Assembly: GCF_037120725.1 (NCBI RefSeq)
Contig: NZ_JBBAXC010000001.1
Coordinates: 186,001-250,000 of the forward strand
Length of the DNA stretch: 64,000 bases
DNA from: Bacillus spongiae
GTDB taxonomy: Bacteria; Bacillota; Bacilli; Bacillales; Bacillaceae_K
Direction of reading: 5' to 3'
Under the pieces are notes generated by a model that made no database searches, had not been told where the DNA came from, and saw nothing but the letters and a program-made list of their open reading frames with translations. Below are positions 1 through 7,616 of this stretch, piece by piece (position 1 is the first letter of the stretch; each line of letters begins with the position of its first letter). The translations under genes and the position numbers were made by a program.

Positions 1-475
1 AATTCAGCGTCTCATCGGACGAGCTTTACGTGCTGTTGTAGACCTCGAAGCTTTAGGAGAAAGAACTATATGGATTGACTGTGATGTTATACAAGCAGAT
101 GGAGGGACGAGAACTGCGTCCATTACAGGTGCCTTTGTTGCAACTGCCTTTGCATTAGCTAAGTTGCAAGATGAGAAAAAGCTACCACAATTTCCTTTGA
201 AAGATTATTTAGCTGCTACAAGTGTAGGGGTTGTAAAGGAGAAAGGTGTAATCTTAGATTTAAATTATATTGAGGACTCTAGTGCTCTTGTTGATATGAA
301 TGTCATTATGACGGGTTCAGGAGAATTTGTTGAGCTCCAAGGAACTGGAGAAGAATCTACCTTTTCCATGAAAGAACTTCAGGAGTTATTAGCTGCGGCG
401 GAGAAAGGAATAGTGGAACTTTTTGAACTTCAAAAAAATGCACTTGGTGAGATTGCTAATCGTTTAAATCTATAA
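1..475 (+). CDS. rph: Ribonuclease PH, C-terminal part (5' end outside window)
   Basis: 3'-to-5' phosphorolytic exoribonuclease that trims tRNA 3' ends. The reading frame is open from base 2 and already contains the family core ([33 protein letters not shown]), so the gene begins upstream of the window; the TTG at 164 is internal. The C-terminal part [22 protein letters not shown] is also typical of RNase PH. It is followed directly by rdgB, as in B. subtilis, so the two are probably co-transcribed. Identification by family motif and synteny is secure. Confidence 0.95.
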   Translation, partial: IQRLIGRALRAVVDLEALGERTIWIDCDVIQADGGTRTASITGAFVATAFALAKLQDEKKLPQFPLKDYLAATSVGVVKEKGVILDLNYIEDSSALVDMNVIMTGSGEFVELQGTGEESTFSMKELQELLAAAEKGIVELFELQKNALGEIANRLNL

Positions 476-490
476 ATGATAGGAGGAGAA

Positions 491-1108
491 ATGGTGGAAA
501 GGAACGTGTTAATTGCTACCAAAAATAAAGGGAAAGCAAAAGAATTTGAGCGAATGTTTGCGCCCTACGGCTTTCAAGTCACTACTCTATTAGATATTGA
601 GAATGCGATTGATATTGAAGAAACGGGAACCAGCTTTGTAGAAAATGCTCTTCTAAAAGCAGAAACGGCTGCAAAAGAATATCAAACGATGGTTATTGCA
701 GATGATTCTGGGTTAGCTGTTGATGCACTAAATGGGGAACCAGGAGTGTATTCCGCTCGCTATGCAGGTAGTGAGAAAAGTGATGAAGCCAATATAGAGA
801 AAGTATTGGAGCAGCTAGAAGGAATGAATAAAGAGAAACGAACGGCTCATTTTTGCTGTACGTTAGCTGTTGCCGCCCCTGGGAAGCAATCGGTTACTGT
901 CGAAGGGAAATGTGAAGGCATCATTACAGAGGAAAAACGAGGAGAGAATGGCTTTGGTTATGACCCCATCTTCTTTGTTCCTTCGCTTGGAAAGACAATG
1001 GCTGAAATGTCACCGTTAGAGAAGAATCAAATTAGTCACCGTGGTAACGCTTTAAAGAAGCTTGAATCCATTCTTCCTACAATTATTAATGAGGCTAACA
1101 CCCGATGA
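491..1108 (+). CDS. rdgB: dITP/XTP pyrophosphatase (house-cleaning NTPase)
   Basis: Hydrolyses non-canonical purine NTPs (ITP, dITP, XTP) to monophosphates and so keeps them out of nucleic acids; B. subtilis ysnA. Family signatures in order are IATKNKGKAKEF (nucleotide binding), IADDSGLAVDAL, GVYSARYAG, FGYDPIF and NQISHRGNALKKL. About 205 residues, the usual length. An ATG at 476 abuts the rph stop, but the ribosome site AGGAGG at 481-486 lies downstream of it, so translation should begin at ATG 491 or, with ideal 7-nt spacing, GTG 494. Its TGA overlaps the ATG of ysnB, which suggests translational coupling. Confidence 0.93.
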   Translation: MVERNVLIATKNKGKAKEFERMFAPYGFQVTTLLDIENAIDIEETGTSFVENALLKAETAAKEYQTMVIADDSGLAVDALNGEPGVYSARYAGSEKSDEANIEKVLEQLEGMNKEKRTAHFCCTLAVAAPGKQSVTVEGKCEGIITEEKRGENGFGYDPIFFVPSLGKTMAEMSPLEKNQISHRGNALKKLESILPTIINEANTR

Positions 1109-1614
1109 AAGTATTGGTTGTAAGTGATAGTCATGGGTCACGAAAAGCACTACTTGATATTCAGAAACACTATGGAGGGGAGCTTAACGCAATGTTTCAT
1201 TGCGGAGACTCTGAACTTCATGAAAATGACGATGCACTAAAAGGCTTTCAAGTCGTAAAAGGGAACTGTGATTGGAACGGCCAATTTCCAGAAGAAATCG
1301 TACAGCAAGTTGGAAGCGATGTCTTCTTTATCACACATGGGCATCTCTATAATGTGAAAATGACATTAATGAATGTAAGTTATAAGGCAAGGGAGCATAA
1401 TGCTACTATTGTTCTATTCGGTCACTCACATATAGTAGGAGCTGAATTAATCCATGGAATGCTTTTTATCAATCCTGGCAGTATAGCACTACCACGTAAT
1501 CGCAAAGAGAAAACGTATTGTTTAATAGAAAGAAAAGAAAAGATGGTCATTGTTTCGTTTTTTGATGAAAATCATGACGAACTTATTGATTTAAGACAAG
1601 AATTCTTTATATAA
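1105..1614 (+). CDS. ysnB: YsnB/YfcE-type metallophosphoesterase
   Basis: Calcineurin-like phosphoesterase of the MJ0936/YfcE family, 169 residues. The metal-binding motifs are in order: DSHG near residue 8, GDSE near 35, KGNCDW near 53, THGH near 79 and GHSH near 106. The family hydrolyses phosphodiesters in vitro; the physiological substrate is not established. ATGA overlap with rdgB marks an rph-rdgB-ysnB operon, closed by a hairpin terminator. In B. subtilis ysoA follows; here that neighbour has been pushed 25 kb away by the insertion. Confidence 0.9.
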   Translation: MKVLVVSDSHGSRKALLDIQKHYGGELNAMFHCGDSELHENDDALKGFQVVKGNCDWNGQFPEEIVQQVGSDVFFITHGHLYNVKMTLMNVSYKAREHNATIVLFGHSHIVGAELIHGMLFINPGSIALPRNRKEKTYCLIERKEKMVIVSFFDENHDELIDLRQEFFI

Positions 1615-1619
1615 TAAGC

Positions 1620-1657
1620 GAGGAAGGAATTTTTTTCTTCCTCCAACATTTTTTTAA
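1620..1657 (+). terminator. Intrinsic terminator after ysnB
   Basis: A 7-bp stem (GAGGAAG/CTTCCTC) is followed by a T-rich tract just after the ysnB stop. Confidence 0.75.
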
Positions 1658-1665
1658 AAAAGTTA

Positions 1666-1694
1666 TTGACTTTATTACGATGCAACCATATAAT
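1666..1694 (+). promoter_or_regulatory. Sigma-A promoter of tRNA-Arg
   Basis: TTGACT at 1666-1671, a 17-base spacer and a perfect TATAAT at 1689-1694 lie 22 bases before the tRNA. Confidence 0.85.
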
Positions 1695-1716
1695 AATAAA
1701 TGTCCTTAACAAATAT

Positions 1717-1804
<88 letters not shown>

Positions 1805-1900
1805 CCAAAACGGCTAGAAACCGCATGAAATCAACCTTCTAATACGTTCAGTTGAAACGGTCAATGTATCGGTCAACTAGCGAATTAGGAGGTTTTTTTC

Positions 1901-2869
1901 ATGACGAAAAGAAAAGCGTCATTAGTAGTCAACACGGATTTATCGAATGTTTTTAACGAAAAGCCAATACGGAAAAAAGTGAATGGTTTTCCGATAGAAA
2001 AAGCGTTGTCAACGGTATTACGTCAAATGAAAGCGGCTGGACTTCGTGACCGAACGATTATGGATTATAAACTGCACGTTAATCATTTCGTTAAAGTTAC
2101 CGAGGTAGAGGTTATTGAGGAATTAAACGCGGATCATATTTACGAATGGCTGTCGTCGATGGAAGTTAGTAACCAAACGAAATTAACTCGTCTGAAGTGT
2201 ATAAAGGCATTTTTAGGGCGTTGTTTCGATAACGGATGGTTAGAGATAAATTTTTGGCGAAATATTAGAATTAAGGTCAATAACCCGGTTAAAGAAGGAG
2301 CGACAGACCAGGATATCAAAACGCTCCTAACACTACTGGATTTAACACGTTTCGTAGAGTTAAGGGATGCGGCAGCTATTTTAATTATGTACCAGACCGG
2401 CATACGCGTCGGTACACTATCGCAATTAAAGAGTAAGCACGTCAACCTCGATGAGAAGATGTTAAAAATTGATGGGGGAATAATTAAGAATCATGAATCG
2501 ATCTATCTACCGTTTGACGAAGTTCTTGCACGGTTGTTAGAAGCGTTGATTCAGCAAAATGAAATAGTACGTAAAGAAAATAATGTTCACAACGATTTGC
2601 TTTTCATTACAAAAAACGGCGGGCCTGTTGCGACAAGTCCGACGAATAATAACATTATTAAACGACTTAGCAGATATGGGAAAGACTTTGGGTTGAAAAA
2701 TGTTACACCGCACGCTTTACGCAGAGGGTTCGCTAAAAAATTACTTGATAAGGGCGCTAATATTGCTCTTATATCTAAGGCTTTGGGGCACAGCGATATA
2801 GCGGTAACAACGAGGTATTTACATTTGGATAAGGAGGAAGTAGCAGAAAATTTACGGGACTTCTTATAA
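1901..2869 (+). CDS. int: Tyrosine recombinase (integrase)
   Basis: 322 residues. A SAM-like core-binding domain (about 31-125) is followed by a catalytic domain with the expected R169 (GIRVGTL), H271 and R274 (HALRRG), H297 (LGHS) and nucleophile Y306 (TTRYLHL). It should catalyse site-specific integration and excision at the tRNA-Arg 3' end that lies 110 bases upstream. The start ATG has AGGAGG seven to eight bases before it, and a UUCG hairpin terminator follows the stop. It appears complete and functional. No excisionase gene was recognised. The truncated recombinase at 12616 belongs to a related but distinct element. Confidence 0.95.
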   Translation: MTKRKASLVVNTDLSNVFNEKPIRKKVNGFPIEKALSTVLRQMKAAGLRDRTIMDYKLHVNHFVKVTEVEVIEELNADHIYEWLSSMEVSNQTKLTRLKCIKAFLGRCFDNGWLEINFWRNIRIKVNNPVKEGATDQDIKTLLTLLDLTRFVELRDAAAILIMYQTGIRVGTLSQLKSKHVNLDEKMLKIDGGIIKNHESIYLPFDEVLARLLEALIQQNEIVRKENNVHNDLLFITKNGGPVATSPTNNNIIKRLSRYGKDFGLKNVTPHALRRGFAKKLLDKGANIALISKALGHSDIAVTTRYLHLDKEEVAENLRDFL

Positions 2870-2879
2870 TTGATTACAG

Positions 2880-2910
2880 CGTCAGTTCTTCGGAACTGGC
2901 GTTTTTTTTT
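2880..2910 (+). terminator. Terminator after integrase (UUCG tetraloop)
   Basis: The 9-bp stem CGTCAGTTC/GAACTGGCG closes a TTCG loop and is followed by nine T. Confidence 0.92.
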
Positions 2911-3102
2911 GCGAAAAAGTGTGACAAAACGAAATTCAACTCCATTATAGAATAGAGGGCGAAAAAATTCGGAATGTTTGCGCCAGTTGTATATTCCGAA
3001 TCGTATTATGGAATGTAAAAGTTTTTGAGAAAATGTGCGAAAGTGGAATCTCACGGGGCAAAAACTACGCTGTAGAATATTTTCATTACGGAGGGGAAAT
3101 CG

Positions 3103-3564
3103 ATGGCACAAGCGTACATTCGAACGGGCAACACACGGACTGGCTTCAGCATTGTATTTCATGAATTATTCGACCTATATCATCCGTACATAGGCGATAA
3201 GGCAACGATGTATTATCTGTACTTGCTACGTTTTCGAAATAATGAGCGAGGGGGACAGGCCGAAGGAAAGTCGTGGAAAGGTCGAAATAGTGTGGTCGAA
3301 AAGTTTCAACTATCGTTTTCAACGCTGCCACTACTCGACGAAATTTTAGAAGCAAGCGGATTGGTGACGATTGAAAGAAAGCCGGTTGGTCGCGGAAAAG
3401 ATAAAATTTATTACATCGTGCATGATCCGTCAAGCCGGGAGAAATTTCGTGAAAGTGAGGGTGATATGAGAGAAAGCCTATCGAAATTAATAGACGAAGA
3501 TAGACCTATTAAAAACCTTCTCGGTAAAGAAGAGGGAGCTAAACTTACGCTAGAGAAGGGATAA
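3103..3564 (+). CDS. RepA_N/DnaD-like winged-helix replication protein
   Basis: 153 residues. The first 100 or so (FSIVFHELFDLYHPYIG, YYLYLLRFRNNE, RNSVVEKFQLSFSTLPLLDEILEASGLVTIERKP) look like the winged-helix domain at the start of RepA_N and DnaD-type replication proteins, with a charged tail. This suggests origin binding or replication initiation for the excised element. GGAGG lies ahead of ATG 3103. It is shorter than a full RepA_N initiator, so it may instead be a transcription factor with the same fold. A 12-bp palindrome lies downstream. Assignment is by fold-like pattern only. Confidence 0.55.
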   Translation: MAQAYIRTGNTRTGFSIVFHELFDLYHPYIGDKATMYYLYLLRFRNNERGGQAEGKSWKGRNSVVEKFQLSFSTLPLLDEILEASGLVTIERKPVGRGKDKIYYIVHDPSSREKFRESEGDMRESLSKLIDEDRPIKNLLGKEEGAKLTLEKG

Positions 3565-3706
3565 ATCTTCGTCACAGTAGATTATAATCTCTTCTAGCGT
3601 TAATGAAAAAGAAGTACTTAAAATGAACTAATTAAAAAGAATAAATACTTTCCGGCTCATAAATTCGCCGGGGTAACTATCGATCTAATGCATTTATCGA
3701 AAAGAA

Positions 3707-3718
3707 CTTATCGATAAG
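3707..3718. promoter_or_regulatory. 12-bp palindrome CTTATCGATAAG
   Basis: A perfect palindrome preceded at 3694 by a half-site-like TTATCGA, between the Rep-like gene and the next gene. It could be an operator or part of an origin; this is inferred from symmetry only. Confidence 0.4.
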
Positions 3719-3739
3719 AAAATAAAGGGAGGAATCGCA

Positions 3740-4207
3740 GTGAAAAACACGTGCCACATGGCGGTCCATAAAACGACAGGAGAATTTTTCGGAGGTAAGA
3801 AAAACGGAACTCATATCGGCTACCCTAAACGCCAATTCTTAAAAAGCGCTATGACGAACGCAGATATTAAACATGCCGAATATCATTTCGTATCGCTATC
3901 ATTTGACGAAAATTTCACGCCAACACTAGCGAAGGAGGAAAGCGAACAGAACAATGCGCCAGTAAGCCAGCAACAAAGGCGTGATGAGATCGTCGAACAG
4001 GCGAAACAATATGTCGCTGAGGCACTTTCGGATTTAGACGTTGAATTTATCGTCAATATAGAGAAACGTACAGTTGTAGCATTGTATCGTGAGACTTATC
4101 TTTTCCCGGACCGAAGAATTATTCGAGGAAGGGGAATCGCTAAATGTGACCCGAATGACTGTTTCAACGTTCACCTCGGAAAGGCTATTGCGTTGCGTCG
4201 AGCGTAG
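3740..4207 (+). CDS. Conserved phage/plasmid-type hypothetical protein
   Basis: 155 residues from a GTG start with GGGAGG nine bases upstream. The function is not recognised. The N-terminal half has basic patches (HKTTGEFFGGKKNG), the middle (about 70-95) is a charged helix, and the C-terminus RGIAKCDPNDCFNVHLGKAIALRRA resembles tails I know from unnamed phage proteins, with an A-K-C-x-P-x-D motif followed by G-K-A-x-A. No membrane segment. It sits between the Rep-like gene and the lysis-type genes and is probably expressed with them. Confidence 0.7.
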   Translation: MKNTCHMAVHKTTGEFFGGKKNGTHIGYPKRQFLKSAMTNADIKHAEYHFVSLSFDENFTPTLAKEESEQNNAPVSQQQRRDEIVEQAKQYVAEALSDLDVEFIVNIEKRTVVALYRETYLFPDRRIIRGRGIAKCDPNDCFNVHLGKAIALRRA

Positions 4208-4335
4208 CCAAGAAAAATAAAAACGATATAAGCGAATCGAAAGCGAATAGTCAATTTCGATTTAATTTAACAGTGGGTGCGATACTGACGATTACGGGGT
4301 TTCTCGTGACGATCGGTGTCGCTATTTTTAAATAA
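4204..4335 (+). other. Start-less coding-like stretch with one membrane segment
   Basis: The frame from 4204 gives about 43 codons: a polar lysine-rich part, then a hydrophobic segment (LTVGAILTITGFLVTIGVAIF) and a stop at 4335. No ATG, GTG or TTG with a ribosome site opens it; the first GTG is internal at 4273. Its place just ahead of a holin suggests a remnant of an XhlA-like membrane protein, which is inference only. Confidence 0.3.
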
Positions 4336-4357
4336 CACGAAAAAGGGAGCGATTTTT

Positions 4358-4561
4358 ATGAACCGATTTAAAAATTACGCATTATGGGCGGCAGTGCTGG
4401 CGTTTGTGCCATTACTGGCAGATAGTTTACAAGTTTACGATATCAGCGTTATCTTGCCGGGCAACTACGACAACTTGGTGATTTCGTTTCTCGGAATACT
4501 TGTGTTAGCGGGGGTAATCAATAACCCGACTAGCGGAAAAGGGTTGAAAGACGACGAATAA
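4358..4561 (+). CDS. Phage-type holin (phage_holin_1 / phi-LC3 family)
   Basis: 67 residues with two hydrophobic segments (YALWAAVLAFVPLLADSL and LVISFLGILVLAGVI) and the family ending NNPTSGKGLKD. Holins permeabilise the membrane for a partner endolysin, and the amidase gene begins 25 bases after this stop. The ATG at 4358 is chosen because AAAGGGAG lies eight bases before it; an in-frame upstream codon at 4316 has no ribosome site. In a non-lytic element the pair may serve wall opening for DNA transfer rather than lysis. Confidence 0.85.
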   Translation: MNRFKNYALWAAVLAFVPLLADSLQVYDISVILPGNYDNLVISFLGILVLAGVINNPTSGKGLKDDE

Positions 4562-4586
4562 AAAAAATTCTAAGGGAGCGGTTTAT

Positions 4587-5399
4587 ATGAGATTTGTATT
4601 TGAAGCAGGACACGGACTAAGCACAGCGGGAAAACGTACTCCGGATGGCGAAAAAGAATGGAGTTTTAACAATAAGCAACTTCTCGCTTGTCAAAACTTC
4701 CTAAAAAACTATGAGGGCGTACAAATTCTACGTGTAGACGATCCGTCCGGAAAGCGTGACGTACCATTAAAAGAGCGAACGGACAAGAGTAATCGTTTCG
4801 GTGCCGATGCTTATGTGTCTTTTCACAACAACGCAGTAAGCGGTGCTAAATATGGCGACCACGAGGGAATGGAGACATACTCCTACATGGGTAGAAATCC
4901 CAAGAGCGAAAAACTACAAAAGGCTATTCACAAACACTTAATTAAGGCTACGAAAAATAAAGACCGAGGTAGAAAAGAAGCAAATTTTCATGTACTCCGA
5001 GAGACAAAATGCGCGGCTGTTCTAACAGAATCATTCTTCATGGATTCTAAAAATGATATTAAAAAATTACGTGATGATTCTTATCTTAAAGCAACCGGAG
5101 AGGCTATCGCAAAAGGAATCGTAGAGTGTTACGAGTTAAAAAAGAAGTCCAAAAAGCCTAAACCTGACTATGTAGGAAAACGTGCTGAGAGTATCTACAA
5201 AGGATCGGATGGATTAAATTTTTACTCGAAGGCGACGTTTAACAAAAAATACCGAGCTGGCGTGCTAAAATATCAATACGGATTTCCAAAAATCTTGAGA
5301 AAGCTGAAGGTAGAAGGGGCTAATATGTTCGAAGTTAAAAACTCAAAAGGAAAAACGTATTATATTACAGCAAGCGAAAAATATATCCGTGTAGAATAA
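4587..5399 (+). CDS. N-acetylmuramoyl-L-alanine amidase (PlyL-like endolysin)
   Basis: 270 residues. The N-terminal zinc-dependent Amidase_3 domain (1-175) shows the metal ligands in FEAGHG, the catalytic pocket motifs SFHNNAV and LTESFFMDS, and the conserved RTD loop. A lysine-rich linker (185-200) leads to a C-terminal wall-binding domain (205-270: SIYKGSDGLNFYS, YQYGFPKIL, YYITASEKYI) of the Amidase02_C type found in PlyL and PlyG. It cleaves the glycan-stem peptide bond of peptidoglycan. It has no signal peptide, consistent with release through the preceding holin. Complete and probably active. Confidence 0.93.
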   Translation: MRFVFEAGHGLSTAGKRTPDGEKEWSFNNKQLLACQNFLKNYEGVQILRVDDPSGKRDVPLKERTDKSNRFGADAYVSFHNNAVSGAKYGDHEGMETYSYMGRNPKSEKLQKAIHKHLIKATKNKDRGRKEANFHVLRETKCAAVLTESFFMDSKNDIKKLRDDSYLKATGEAIAKGIVECYELKKKSKKPKPDYVGKRAESIYKGSDGLNFYSKATFNKKYRAGVLKYQYGFPKILRKLKVEGANMFEVKNSKGKTYYITASEKYIRVE

Positions 5400-5446
5400 T
5401 TTAATGATGAAATAATCAAAATAATATTACTCCTACGATTAAACAT

Positions 5447-5494
5447 CAAAAAATACCCCCTTTTTATAGTAAAGAAATAGGGGGTATTTTTCAT
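5447..5494. terminator. Bidirectional terminator after the amidase
   Basis: The stem AATACCCCC/GGGGGTATT has A/T runs on both sides and lies between the amidase and a reverse-strand pseudogene. Confidence 0.85.
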
Positions 5495-5500
5495 TATTTA

Positions 5501-5934
5501 TTAGTAATGGATGTAAATATTACCAGAGTATGCAGTTCCATGATTTACTACGAAATCTTTTTCTAAAACATATGCAAGACGATATGTTCCTGAAGATCCG
5601 AAGTGCTTATCAATATTTATTTGTATCGTTGGAGAACGAAAGGCGAACTCCCCCAGTGAACAGTTCCTTTGTCTACCCATTTTCCGGATTGATATTTTTC
5701 GACACGAATGTTATATGGAATTGTACCTCCACATGAAGTAGAAGGTTTTTTAGCATAAACATCAACGGTTTTCGCTCCTGGTTGATAATAATTGTATGCA
5801 TCAGCCTATACATCTACTTGACAAGGTCCATTAGATCCTGAATGCCATGCAGCACTAGCTTCAGTAGTTGATACTAAAAACAGACAAATTACTAATAATG
5901 GAAAAATTAAAAATCATTTCTTTAATTGTTTCAT
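5501..5934 (-). pseudogene. Decayed paralog of the 6054-6488 secreted protein
   Basis: Read on the reverse strand from ATG 5934 the sequence begins MKQLKK, hits TGA at codon 7, continues in frame as a signal-peptide core (PLLVICLFLVSTTEASA) and then YNYYQPGAKTVDVYAKKPS, which matches the neighbouring gene. A second stop (GTA-TAG) and a later frameshift precede a matching end (GNIYIHY, stop at 5501). It is a dead duplicate of the next gene. Confidence 0.85.
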
Positions 5935-6053
5935 TGTTTTTCACTCCGATTAGATTAATTTTGCGCAAAGATAAAGTATAGTATAAAAGTTTAATAGTGT
6001 GAATAAAATTAACCGGGTTCCTAAATAAGAACCCGGTTAATTTTCATTAAATC

Positions 6054-6488
6054 CTAATAATGAATATAAATATCGTGTGACTCTACTTCTCCGTCTGCTA
6101 TCTGTTGTCCATTGTGCATTAATATATTTATTCTATACGTCCCCGATGATCCAAAGTATTTGTCTATGTCAATTTGTTTGGTTGGTGTGCGAAATGCAAA
6201 CTCACCATTTAAAGGCACGTTTAAAGTTGTAAATTGCCAACCGAAACTATACTTTTTTTCTATACGAACATCATAATATACAGAACCATCGCATGATGAA
6301 GACGGCTTTGAGACATAAAAGTCAACAGTTTTTGCACCAGGCATGTAATAGTTAGTGTAATCTGTCCACACTTTTGCTCCACAATCACCTTCAGGTCCAG
6401 TTCCAGCACTAACTTCATTTGTGGAGATAAAAAATAATCCCATTACTAAAAAAGGAATAGATAGAAATAATTTCTTTAATTGTTTCAC
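6054..6488 (-). CDS. Secreted protein of unknown function (IHY family)
   Basis: 144 residues from a GTG start at 6488 with AGGAG upstream. It has a clear signal peptide (MKQLKKLFLSIPFLVMGLFFISTNEVSAG, cleavage near residue 28). The mature part of about 115 residues contains NYYMPGAKTVDFYVSKPSS, two cysteines in the first half, and the C-terminus ESHDIYIHY. No known domain is recognised; the pattern suggests a small extracellular beta-sandwich. Paralogs lie at 5501-5934 (dead) and 18426-18875 (intact), which suggests it is cargo of the element family. Confidence 0.75.
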   Translation of the reverse strand: MKQLKKLFLSIPFLVMGLFFISTNEVSAGTGPEGDCGAKVWTDYTNYYMPGAKTVDFYVSKPSSSCDGSVYYDVRIEKKYSFGWQFTTLNVPLNGEFAFRTPTKQIDIDKYFGSSGTYRINILMHNGQQIADGEVESHDIYIHY

Positions 6489-6612
6489 TTAAATTCACTC
6501 CTATTATGTAAAAATTCACTAGCAATGAGAAATTATAGTATAGAAGTTTAATAATGTAAAGGGAAAATTGAATAATAGTAGCACCTTTGGTTATATTTGT
6601 ATTGTTACCTTC

Positions 6613-6642
6613 AAACCGAAAGTAGTTATCATCTTTCGGTTT
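6613..6642. terminator. Hairpin between secreted protein and small membrane gene
   Basis: The 10-bp stem AAACCGAAAG/CTTTCGGTTT has a 10-base loop and short T runs, so it is a weak or bidirectional terminator. Confidence 0.55.
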
Positions 6643-6734
6643 AATTTAAACAAAAAATTACGAATCTTCCAACGAATTATTGCGTATATACAATTAGATA
6701 AGGTAAAATTAAACGAAAAAGGGATCGATTTACA

Positions 6735-6998
6735 ATGCCCACTACGTTAAAGTTTTCGGGCTATCTAACTGTAGTTTGTGCGGTTATTACGGCTCTTTAC
6801 GTTTTGAATATCGAATATCTCGAATACAAGGGTATATATGCGATCAGTATAGTTGTTGCAAGCTTTCCTATAGGTTTAGGTGCTGTATTAATAGCTAAAA
6901 TATACGAAAAATTAACGGAAGGTGAAAGCGGTGGGGGAGTTCTTTCCGATATGAATTATATTCGAGAAAGAAATAAACAGCGTCGTAAATTTTTTTAA
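6735..6998 (+). CDS. Small two-helix membrane protein
   Basis: 87 residues with two hydrophobic segments (LKFSGYLTVVCAVITALYVL and YAISIVVASFPIGLGAVLIA) and a charged C-terminal tail (SDMNYIRERNKQRRKFF). The family is not recognised. GGGAT lies about ten bases ahead of the ATG, a weak ribosome site. It ends 19 bases before a terminator whose surroundings recur at 20946 and 22951, so relatives of this gene's tail existed in the decayed elements as well. Confidence 0.6.
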   Translation: MPTTLKFSGYLTVVCAVITALYVLNIEYLEYKGIYAISIVVASFPIGLGAVLIAKIYEKLTEGESGGGVLSDMNYIRERNKQRRKFF

Positions 6999-7016
6999 TA
7001 GGAGTACATACCAATA

Positions 7017-7044
7017 GCCCTCGCTCACTAGCGGGGGCCTTTTA
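7017..7044 (+). terminator. Terminator (GCCCTCGCT/AGCGGGGGC)
   Basis: A 9-bp stem with one G-T pair is followed by CTTTTA. Near copies with the same flanks lie at 20972-21000 and about 22974-23004. Confidence 0.85.
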
Positions 7045-7088
7045 TATTTGCCGAAAAACTCCGAGAAAAAGCCTTTACCGTGTTCCAC

Positions 7089-7313
7089 TTACATATTGAA
7101 AAAATCATTCCTATCAACAGTGTAGCCTTTTCTTTCTAATGCCCTTTGAACTTTAACCCACGTTGCAATTCGAGGACTATAATCTTCATCATTACACATA
7201 TTAGAGATGGTTGTTCTTCCGACCTTCGAACATTTTGCAACCTCGTCTTGCGTAAGCCCCTTTTTATCTAACCACCGACCGAATGTACTTCTCTTCTTAC
7301 CAAGTCCAAACAT
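7089..7313 (-). CDS. Cro/CI-type helix-turn-helix regulator
   Basis: 74 residues with a helix-turn-helix at about 16-50 (KKGLTQDEVAKCSKVGRTTISNMCND), typical of XRE repressors that control excision and transfer genes of integrative elements. ATG 7313 follows AAGGATGG. It is transcribed away from the FtsK-like gene and shares with it a 300-bp intergenic region rich in TTTCCG repeats, the probable operator or origin region. No metallopeptidase partner of the ImmA type is next to it. Confidence 0.85.
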   Translation of the reverse strand: MFGLGKKRSTFGRWLDKKGLTQDEVAKCSKVGRTTISNMCNDEDYSPRIATWVKVQRALERKGYTVDRNDFFNM

Positions 7314-7431
7314 AACATTCCATCCTTTTCGTTTTTACCTAGTCTCGTCTATGTTTCCCGAATTTAAACCTAGGGAAAAAAAGTGGAATATCGGACAAAC
7401 CTACGAGCGTACGCTTTACCAAACAGCAAAA

Positions 7432-7556
7432 TTTCCGTTTGAATTGCCGAATACATTTCCGTTTAGCTTTCCGATTGTTTTTCCGTGGCGGAAATTTAAA
7501 CGGAAATTAAAAACGTAATAATGTCAGCGTTCAATACGGATTTTTCTTTTCCGTTT
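7432..7556. repeat. Iteron-like TTTCCG repeat cluster
   Basis: Five direct 9-mers related to TTTCCGTTT start at 7432, 7456, 7468, 7480 and 7548. Two inverted copies (CGGAAATTT at 7489, CGGAAATTA at 7501) lie among them. TTTCCGTGG and CGGAAATTT are nearly adjacent and form a short dyad. The cluster is between the repressor and the FtsK-like gene; candidates are replication iterons, a transfer origin or repressor operators. Confidence 0.6.
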
Positions 7557-7616
7557 AAGAGGGACTATTCCTTTAGAATACAGTGGATTTCTTTCATATT
7601 TAACGGAGGTGAGAGC

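Noticed and set aside
164-475. Separate gene starting at TTG 164
   Set aside because: The frame is continuous with RNase PH sequence upstream to the window edge.
6568-6750. 60-codon forward frame before the small membrane gene
   Set aside because: Runs across a hairpin, no ribosome site, no coding-like composition.
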